13,495 nt of DNA from Symbiodinium natans (lineage: Eukaryota > Sar > Dinophyceae > Suessiales > Symbiodiniaceae), in assembly GCA_905221605.1 (NCBI GenBank), contig CAJNDS010001590.1:1-13495 (forward strand). Reading direction: 5' to 3'. Below the pieces are notes generated by a model. The model was not told the origin of the DNA, ran no database searches, and was given only the letters and a program-made list of their open reading frames with translations. The translations under genes were made by a program, and so were the position numbers. Shown here piece after piece: positions 7,331 to 13,495 of the stretch (positions within the stretch are counted from its first letter, which is position 1; every line of letters begins with the position of its first letter).

Positions 7331-7872
7331 ATCAGGACTGGATTCACCCTTTGGCAATTTACAAAGTTATTAAAGGACAGGTGCAGGAAACCCGCCACCC
7401 AATCACCGCACGCCAATGTCAGTATTATACTACCGGTCGTCCCCTAAAGGGCGAAGGACGCAAGAGGTGTTCTTCTGCTTCTGGCGAGGACCTGTGTCAA
7501 CCGGAGCGCCGAAGCTGGGGCATGCCTGCCATACGAATCAATGGTCGCTGACCGTCTAAGAAGCACTTCGCACCTTCAGGCAGAACGTCAAGGTACACAT
7601 TGGTCTTTCACCAATCGGGTTCAGAAAAAGGAATACAGTCTACGTCTGCCTGGCTTCACCGTCCACGTCACAACTTGCTATAGAACAAGACTGACTTCCT
7701 GCCTCAGGGTTCATATCAGACTCAACCCAAGGACCTGACTGAAGGCATGACTGGTTTCTTGCACCCAAAGCTTTGACCCCGCGCATGGCTGTTGCTACAA
7801 CCATACACAGCTAGGCCACCAAGCAGCGCACGGATGAGCTTGGACACCTCCGGCCGCGCACCGGCCGGCCGC
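7331..7872 (+). repeat. Block e, unit 2
   Basis: 542 bp, very close to unit 1. Changes seen include AGTATTATAC for AGTACTATAC, GGGCGAAGG for GGGTGAAGG, CTGTGTCAACC for CTGTTTCAACC and CAGTCTACG for CAGTCCACG. The doubled CCGGCCGCGC is at 7850-7859 and 7865-7874. No gene is called. Confidence 0.8.
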
Positions 7873-8409
7873 GCCTGCGCCCCGCAACGAATGTGAAGCC
7901 TCTCGCATCGCCAAAAATCGGCCTTGAAGACCTCGGCAACCTCCTCCACTGAGTACTTCGCTGAGCGAGTTGCGAAGGCTTGCGACACCTTGGAAGCACA
8001 AACATGGACCCTACGGACTATGTCTGGGCACTTTTTTCGGCCAACAAATCAGGCTCCGACGTGGCAGACATGGCGCAAGTACGCTAGCTGTGGCATAGGA
8101 GCTGCTTGAGGCAAGAGAGCGCTCAGCGAGCAGCGGCTCAGATGCAATCTGTTGAAGACACATGGCCCGTAGGCGCAAAAATTAGCAAAAGTCTCTGAGA
8201 GTCTTGCAGATCTCAAGGCACCTTGAAAAAACAATCCGGCACAAAATCCAGCAAAACAGGTCTACGTGCAAACAAAAGCAAAAGTACATTGCAAAAATAG
8301 CAAACAAACGCAAAACAACGCAAATCTCCGAAATCTCCTGTAAACAAGGAACAACATTTAGGGCTGCTAAACACAAGCTAAAGACAACCGCATGAAAGTG
8401 GCCTCCACA
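7873..8409 (+). repeat. Block a, unit 3
   Basis: Same structure as in unit 2. One G is lost in the GAAGGC stretch near 7975, which shifts both the forward and the reverse open frames. GCTAGC near 8085 again places a TAG in the forward frame, and GGCATAGG replaces GGCCTAGG. One A is also lost near 8379 in CTAAAGAC. Confidence 0.85.
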
Positions 8410-8883
8410 GTTGCAGCTCCCTTTCTGCTGCAGCATTACAAAAGCAAGCAGCTGCTTCGGACAAGCCCCTGATCCCCAAGCTTATGTTCTGCACGCTGCT
8501 CCCCAAGGCTCCTGGAACAAGGGCAGGCGCAAGCACGCTGCCAGCGGCGTGAGCCCAGGGCTCAAACTTGCGACCCCAAAAATGGGGCCGTCTCGCGGCC
8601 CCAAAAATGGGGCCACGAAATGCACCCAGCTTCCCTTATTATAATGTGTAAATACATGAAAAGGCTGGAACTGCGACCCCAAAATTGGGGCCGCCTGGCG
8701 GCCCCAATTTTGGTGTCGCTAAATCTGCATTTTTCGAGCCCCTGCGCTCCCCAGATTGCGACGCTACAGCAACTCTGACCCACAGGCAAGCTCCTAGCGT
8801 GGAGATTTTTTTTTTTTAAAGAACAACGACCCCCCACAGGCAGCTTTCTTGCGGAAGTGATCAACATAATAGAAACGGGCACC
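8410..8883 (+). repeat. Inner monomer U3-m1, long, B-type
   Basis: 474 bp. The double hairpin is at 8570-8614 and the second hairpin at 8673-8719. The T-tract is twelve T, one of the two longest in the array. This is the only first-position monomer of B-type; the other three first-position monomers are A-type. Confidence 0.93.
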
Positions 8884-9301
8884 GTTGCAGCTCCCTTTCT
8901 GCTGCAGCATTACAAAAGCAAGCAGCTGCTTCGGACAAGCCCCTGATCCCCAAGCTTATGTTCTGCACGCTGCTCCCCAAGGCTCCTGGAACAAGGGCAG
9001 GCGCAGGCACGCTGCCAGCGGCGTGAGCCCAGGGCTCAAACTTGCGACCCCAAAAATGGGGCCGTCTCGCGGCCCCAAAAATGGGGCCACGAAATGCACC
9101 CAGCTTCCCTTATTATAATGTGTAAATACATGAAAAGGCTGGAACTGCATTTTTCGAGCCCCTGCGCTCCCCAGATTGCGACGCTACAGCAACTCTGACC
9201 CACAGGCAAGCTCCTAGCGTGGAGATTTTTTTTTTAAAGAACAACGACCCCCCACAGGCAGCTTTCTTGCGGAAGTGATCAACATAATAGAAACGGGCAC
9301 A
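8884..9301 (+). repeat. Inner monomer U3-m2, short, B-type
   Basis: 418 bp. The double hairpin is at 9044-9088. It has the same CTGC join as every other short monomer, and a ten-T tract. Confidence 0.93.
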
Positions 9302-9765
9302 GTTGCAGCTCCCTTTCTGCTGCAGCATTACAAAAGCAAGCAGCTGCTTCGGACAAGCCCTTGATCCCCAAGCTTATGTTCTGCACGCTGCTCCCCAAGG
9401 CTCCTGGAACAAGGGCAGGTGCAGGCACGCTGCCAGCGGCGTGAGCCCAGGGCTCAAACTTGCGACCCCAAAAATGGGGCCGTCTCGCGGCCCCACACGA
9501 AATGCACCCAGCTTCCCTTATTATAATGTGTAAATACATGAAAAGGCTGGAACTGCGACCCCAAAATTGGGGCCGCCTGGCGGCCCCAATTTTGGTGTCG
9601 CTAAATCTGCATTTTTCGAGCCCCTGCGCTCCCCAGATTGCGACGCTACAGCAACTCTGACCCACAGGCAAGCTCCTAGCATGGAGAATTTTTTTTTTTT
9701 AAGAACAACGACCCCCCACAGGCAGCTTTCTTGCGGAAGTGATCAACATAATAGAAACGGGCACC
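9302..9765 (+). repeat. Inner monomer U3-m3, long, B-type, damaged hairpin
   Basis: 464 bp, last monomer of unit 3. The right half of the double hairpin (9462-9496) has lost 10 bp, leaving GGCCCCACACGA where other copies continue with AAAAATGGGGCC. The second hairpin at 9555-9601 is intact. It has GCATGGAG, a twelve-T tract preceded by an extra A, and AAG after it. Confidence 0.92.
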
Positions 9766-10075
9766 GGGGAGGCCACGCACAAGCGGACGTGACTTTTGCA
9801 CACAAAAGCGGACCCAGAATCTGGCCTTGGAAACAATTTCCTGCGCAAAGACCCGGAGCACATATGGAAAACCTACTCGGACCTACTCCTGCGGAAAAAT
9901 ACAGCTGGGTTAGCCCCAGCGGTCACTTCTGATTCTCCCTGCGCCATCAGCATCCACCTCCACAACCTCACCTGGCAGCGCTGCAAAGCCGCACGACACA
10001 CTGCGCCTCTTGCATCTTGCCTATCTGGACGAGCGCCGACCGCATCATGTGACAAATTCCAAAGCTTGAAGTAAC
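9766..10075 (+). repeat. Block c linker, unit 3, rearranged
   Basis: 310 bp. Carries a tandem duplication of CCTACTCGGA/CCTACTCCTG (about 9872-9892) and a loss of about 20 bp after CCCCAGCGG (9922), plus CTGCGCCATC for CTGCCATC. The rest follows unit 2. No gene is called. Confidence 0.82.
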
Positions 10076-10754
10076 GCTGAGGAAATCCATGGTGCCATGG
10101 AAGCTCATGGAAACCCTCGCTGAAGCTTCTGACATCTTTTTCCAAAGCCGCGATCGAAACCCCGCGGAGATTTTGCAGGAACCCTCACAAAGCTCCACTG
10201 GAAGCTTTAAAGACCTACGCACGACCTAGAAAAGAAAACCCACAGAAACCCCGCGGAAACCCTCACACAGCCCTAAGAAACCCACGGAAACCCCTTCAAA
10301 GCTGTCAAAAACCATGAAAAACCCACGGTAACCTTCACAAGACATTAGAAAACCTTCCGAGAGCTTCAAAAACCTACGCAAAATCTAACAAAACCACTGG
10401 AACCCCGCAAACCTTAGAAAACCCCAGGGAAACCATCTGAAAGCTTTTAAAAAACCAAGGCAAAACTTGACAAAACCCACGGACATCCGCGGAAACCCTC
10501 ACAAAACTTTAGAGAAATTCAAGGAAAACCTCCGGAAAGTTCAAAAACTGCACGAAATCCCACGGAAACCCTCACGAAACTTTTGAGGAACCTACCAAAA
10601 CCATCCAATAGGTTTTAACACATGCACGAAATCTAAGGAAACCCACGGAAACCCTCAGAAACCCCGCGGAAACCCTCGCGAAACTGTAGGGAAACCCAGG
10701 GAAACCCTCCAGAAGCTTAACAAACATGAACGGAAACCCTGCGGAAACCCCTTT
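10076..10754 (+). repeat. Block d, unit 3: phased A-tracts, more diverged
   Basis: 679 bp. It lost about 19 bp near 10151 (AAAGCCGCGATCG joins the two flanks) and has several one-base indels in A-runs. The second half (from about 10620) keeps the 10-11 bp spacing seen in unit 1. The CCATGG palindrome is at 10086-10101. The TATATAAG of units 1 and 2 reads TAGAAAAG here. Confidence 0.86.
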
Positions 10755-11304
10755 ATCAGGACTGGATTCACCCTTTGGCAATTTACAAAGTTATTAAAGG
10801 ACAGATGCAGGAAACCCGCCACCCAATCACCGCACGCCAATGTCAGTATTATACTACCGGTCGTCCCCTAAAGGGTGAAGGACGCAAGAGGTGTTCTTCT
10901 GCTTCTGGCGAGGACTCGAGGACCTCTGTCAACCGGAGCGCCGAAGCTGGGGCATGCCTGCCATACGAATCAATGGTCGCTGACCGTCTAAGAAGCACTT
11001 CGCACCTTCAGGCAGAACGTCAAGGTACACATTGGTCTTTCACCAATCGGGTTCAGAAAAAGGAATACAGTCTACGTCTGCCTGGCTTCACCGTCCACGT
11101 CACAACTTGCTATAGAACAAGACTGACTTCCTGCCTCAGGGTTCATGTCAGACTCAACCCAAGGACCTGACTGAAGGCATGACTGGTTTCTTGCACCCAA
11201 AGCTTTGACCCCGCGCATGGCTGTTGCTACAACCATACACAGCTAGGCCACCAAGCAGCGCACGGATGAGCTTGGACACCTCCGGCCGCGCACCGGCCGG
11301 CCGC
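10755..11304 (+). repeat. Block e, unit 3
   Basis: 550 bp. An insertion of 8 bp near 10913-10925 (GAGGACTCGAGGACC) joins two forward frames into one of 131 codons (10775-11170) that begins at TTG. The frame exists only because of this insertion, so I do not call it a gene. The doubled CCGGCCGCGC is at 11282-11291 and 11297-11306. Confidence 0.8.
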
Positions 11305-11834
11305 GCCTGCGCCCCGCAACGAATGTGAAGCCTCTCGCATCGCCAAAAATCGGCCTTGAAGACCTCGGCAACCTCCTCCACTGAGTACTTCGCTGAGCGA
11401 GTTGCGAAGGCTTGCGACACCTTGGAAGCACAAACATGGACCCTACGGACTATGTCTGGGCACTTTTTTCGGCCAACAAATCAGGCTCCGACGTGGCAGA
11501 CATGGCGCAAGTACGCAAGCTGTGGCCTAGGAGCTGCTTGAGGCAAGAGAGCGCTCAGCGAGCAGCGGCTCAGATGCAATCTGTTGAAGACACATGGCCC
11601 GTAGGCGCAAAAATTAGCAAAAGTCTCTGAGAGTCTTGCAGATCTCAAGGCACCTTGAAAAAACAATCCGGCACAAAATCCAGCAAAACAGGTCTACGTG
11701 CAAACAAAAGCAAAAGTACATTGCCAAAATAGCAAACAAACGCGCAAATCTCCGAAATCTCCTGTAAACAAGGAACAACATTTAGGGCTGCTAAACACAA
11801 GCTAAACGACAACCGCATGAAAGTGGCCTCCACA
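11305..11834 (+). repeat. Block a, unit 4
   Basis: Shares the one-base loss in GAAGGC (near 11407) with unit 3 but the GCAAGC state (near 11516) with unit 2, so it is a mosaic of the two. The A-rich tail has lost about 7 bp (ACGCGCAAATC at 11740-11750), which disturbs the roughly 10-bp spacing of A-tracts there. Confidence 0.85.
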
Positions 11835-12314
11835 GTTGCAGCTCCCTTTCTGCTGCAGCATTACAAAAGCAAGCAGCTGCTTCGGACAAGCCCCTGATCC
11901 CCAAGCTTATGTTCTGCACGCTGCTCCCCAAGGTTCCTGGAACAAGGGCTGGCGCAGGCACGCTGACGAGACCCAGCTGCGTGAGCCCAGGGCTCAAACT
12001 TGCGACCCCAAAAATGGGGCCGTCTCGCGGCCCCAAAAATGGGGCCACGAAATGCACCCAGCTTCCCTTATTATAATGTGTAAATACATGAAAAGGCTGG
12101 AACTGCGACCCCAAAATTGGGGCCGCCTGGCGGCCCCAATTTTGGTGTCGCTAAATCTGCATTTTTCGAGCCCCTGCGCTCCCCAGATTGCGACGCTACA
12201 GCAACTCTGACCCACAGGCAAGCTCCTAGCGTGGAGAATTTTTTTTTTAAAGAACAACGACCCTCCACAGGCAGCTTTCTTGCGGAAGTGATCAACATAA
12301 TAGAAACGGGCACC
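11835..12314 (+). repeat. Inner monomer U4-m1, long, A-type
   Basis: 480 bp. The double hairpin is at 12002-12046 and the second hairpin at 12105-12151. It has GGGCTGGCGC for GGGCAGGCGC, GAGAA before a ten-T tract, and GACCCTCC for GACCCCCC after it. Confidence 0.93.
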
Positions 12315-12738
12315 GTTGCAGCTCCCTTTCTGCTGCAGCATTACAAAAGCAAGCAGCTGCTTCGGACAAGCCCCTGATCCCCAAGCTTATGTTCTGCACG
12401 CTGCTCCCCAAGGTTCCTGGAACAAGGGCAGGCGCAGGCACGCTGACGAGACCCAGCTGCGTGAGCCCAGGGCTCAAACTTGCGACCCCAAAAATGGGGC
12501 CGTCTCGCGGCCCCAAAAATGGGGCCACGAAATGCACCCAGCTTCCCTTATTATAATGTGTAAATACATGAAAAGGCTGGAACTGCATTTTTCGAGCCCC
12601 TGCGCTCCCCAGATTGCGACGCTACAGCAACTCTGACCCACAGGCAAGCTCCTAGCGTGGAGATTTTTTTTTAAAGAACAACGACCCCCCACAGGCAGCT
12701 TTCTTGCGGAAGTGATCAACATAATAGAAACGGGCACA
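12315..12738 (+). repeat. Inner monomer U4-m2, short, A-type
   Basis: 424 bp. The double hairpin is at 12482-12526 and the second hairpin is absent. Apart from the diverged U1-m2 it is the only short monomer of A-type, which shows that the A/B site and the L/S state are not linked. Confidence 0.93.
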
Positions 12739-13210
12739 GTTGCAGCTCCCTTTCTGCTGCAGCATTACAAAAGCAAGCAGCTGCTTCGGACAAGCCCCTG
12801 ATCCCCAAGCTTATGTTCTGCACGCTGCTCCCCAAGGCTCCTGGAACAAGGGCAGGCGCAGGCACGCTGCCAGCGGCGTGAGCCCAGGGCTCAAACTTGC
12901 GACCCCAAAAATGGGGCCGTCTCGCGGCCCCAAAAATGGGGCCACGAAATGCACCCAGCTTCCCTTATTATAATGTGTCAATACATGAAAAGGCTGGAAC
13001 TGCGACCCCAAAATTGGGGCCGCCTGGCGGCCCCAATTTTGGTGTCGCTAAATCTGCATTTTTCGAGCCCCTGCGCTCCCCAGATTGCGACGCTACAGCA
13101 ACTCTGACCCACAGGCAAGCTCCTAGCGTGGAGATTTTTTTTTTAAAGAACAACGACCCCCCACAGGCAGCTTTCTTGCGGAAGTGATCAACATAATAGA
13201 AACGGGCACC
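12739..13210 (+). repeat. Inner monomer U4-m3, long, B-type
   Basis: 472 bp, last monomer of unit 4. The double hairpin is at 12899-12943 and the second hairpin at 13002-13048. One change, TGTGTCAATAC for TGTGTAAATAC, lies in the AT-rich linker near 12979. The tract is ten T with AAAG after it, as in unit 1. Confidence 0.93.
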
Positions 13211-13495
13211 GAGGAGGCCACGCACAAGCGGACGTGACTTTTGCACACAAAAGCGGACCCAGAATCTGGCCTCGGAACAATTTCCTGCGCAAAGACCCGG
13301 AGCACATATGGAAAACCTACTCCTGCAGAAAAATACAGCTGGGTTAGCCCCAGCGGCTCCTGGCTGCCTGGCCGCGTCACTTCTGATTCTCCCTGCCATC
13401 AGCATCCACCTCCACAACCTCACCTGGCAGCGATGCAAAGCCGCACGACACACTGCGCCGCTTGCATCTTGCCTATCTGGACGAGCGCCGACCGC
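13211..13495 (+). repeat. Block c linker, unit 4, cut by the window end
   Basis: 285 bp present. Starts GAGGAGG as in unit 1 but has ACATATGG as in units 2 and 3, so it is a mosaic. Own changes include CTGCAGAAAAAT for CTGCGGAAAAAT and GCGATGC for GCGCTGC. Confidence 0.8.

Larger units (their letters stand above)
4403..7872 (+). repeat. Higher-order unit 2 (3470 bp, L-S-L)
   Basis: Block a is 4403-4941, b is 4942-6315, c is 6316-6630, d is 6631-7330 and e is 7331-7872. This is a good reference copy: block d is almost identical to that of unit 1, and block a is the only complete copy without the in-frame TAG or the one-base deletion seen in the other copies. Its last monomer and block c start share three variants with unit 3 (GCATGGAG, the shortened AAG after the T-tract, and GGGGAGG) rather than with unit 1. 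Confidence 0.93.
7873..11304 (+). repeat. Higher-order unit 3 (3432 bp, L-S-L, most indels)
   Basis: Block a is 7873-8409, b is 8410-9765, c is 9766-10075, d is 10076-10754 and e is 10755-11304. All three inner monomers carry the B-type variant (CGCTGCCAGCG). Blocks c, d and e hold most of the large indels in the array: a 10-bp tandem duplication near 9878-9890, a deletion of about 20 bp after 9922, a deletion of about 19 bp near 10151, and an insertion near 10913-10925 that doubles GAGGAC. It is the most diverged complete unit in block d. Confidence 0.93.
1..13495. repeat. Macrosatellite array: nested tandem repeat with 3.4-4.4 kb units
   Basis: The whole window is one head-to-tail array. 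The same landmark GCCTGCGCCCCGCAACG begins at 1, 4403, 7873 and 11305, and all blocks between the landmarks recur in the same order and orientation. Copies are highly similar but not identical: they differ by substitutions, small indels and the number of inner monomers, so this is not one unit duplicated by an assembler. The array runs off both window edges. Long geneless units with an inner tandem array resemble eukaryotic macrosatellite or higher-order satellite DNA. The host and the chromosomal location cannot be read from the sequence. Confidence 0.95.
11305..13495 (+). repeat. Higher-order unit 4, cut by the window end
   Basis: Block a is 11305-11834, b is 11835-13210 and c runs from 13211 to the edge, so most of c is present while d and e lie outside. 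Block a is shortened by a 7-bp loss in its A-rich tail (near 11741). The end of block b and the start of block c (GAGGAGG, full AAAG after the T-tract) match unit 1 rather than the adjacent unit 3. Confidence 0.9.

Noticed and set aside
1-13495. Dinoflagellate spliced-leader or 5S rRNA tandem repeat
   Set aside because: By eye I find neither the 22-base spliced leader nor a 5S-like internal promoter in any unit, so the dinoflagellate idea remains a guess.
1-13495. Assembly artefact from unrolling a single small circle several times
   Set aside because: The units differ in length by up to 970 bp, in monomer number, and at many shared and private sites, which simple unrolling would not produce.

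Overview
The window is a tandem array of a large non-coding repeat. I find no gene I can name. It contains three complete higher-order units and most of a fourth, starting at 1, 4403, 7873 and 11305 (lengths 4402, 3470 and 3432, then 2191 bases up to the window edge). The phase is arbitrary: I used the first base of the window as the unit start. There is no bacterial-style gene packing, no rRNA, tRNA, CRISPR or insertion sequence, and no open frame much above 100 codons that is not a by-product of the repeats. This points to nuclear satellite or macrosatellite DNA of a eukaryote. A protist such as a dinoflagellate is my tentative guess from the general look of the repeats (GC near one half, palindrome-rich, geneless). 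No marker in the window proves it, and by eye I do not see the dinoflagellate spliced-leader sequence.

Each unit has five blocks in the same order. Block a (about 535 bp) has a moderately complex first part and an A-rich tail. Block b is an inner tandem array of about 417-bp (short, S) and about 472-bp (long, L) monomers. Block c is a 310-318 bp linker. Block d is about 700 bp of short A-tracts followed by CCC. Block e is about 545 bp of complex sequence ending in a GC-rich CpG-dense junction. Units 2, 3 and 4 have the monomer order L-S-L. Unit 1 has L-S-L-S-L, so it carries exactly one additional L+S pair, which accounts for its extra 930 bases. The fourteen monomers are packed with palindromes. 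Each has a GC-clamped double hairpin (broken in one), and only L monomers have a second, longer hairpin, a near-perfect 47-bp palindrome lying inside the 54 bases that distinguish L from S.

Two signals stand out. In block d, short A-tracts recur every 10.5 bp on average for about 49 consecutive periods in unit 1 (about 3338-3853), which matches the DNA helical repeat and predicts intrinsically curved DNA. The block recurs in units 2 and 3. In block b, the L/S difference looks like a hairpin-mediated deletion between two CTGC repeats that was then copied through the array as an L+S dimer. Variants at several sites segregate independently of each other, so the array is a mosaic kept similar by gene conversion or unequal exchange, with one strongly diverged patch at about 775-1079 that has escaped.

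The open frames over the inner monomers are open on both strands, mostly begin at TTG or GTG, and break at one-base indels between copies, so I treat them as non-coding. The only frames with any protein-like look are one on the minus strand across the e/a junction (4252-4536) and one on the plus strand in block a (4427-4729). Both are weak candidates and unrecognised.
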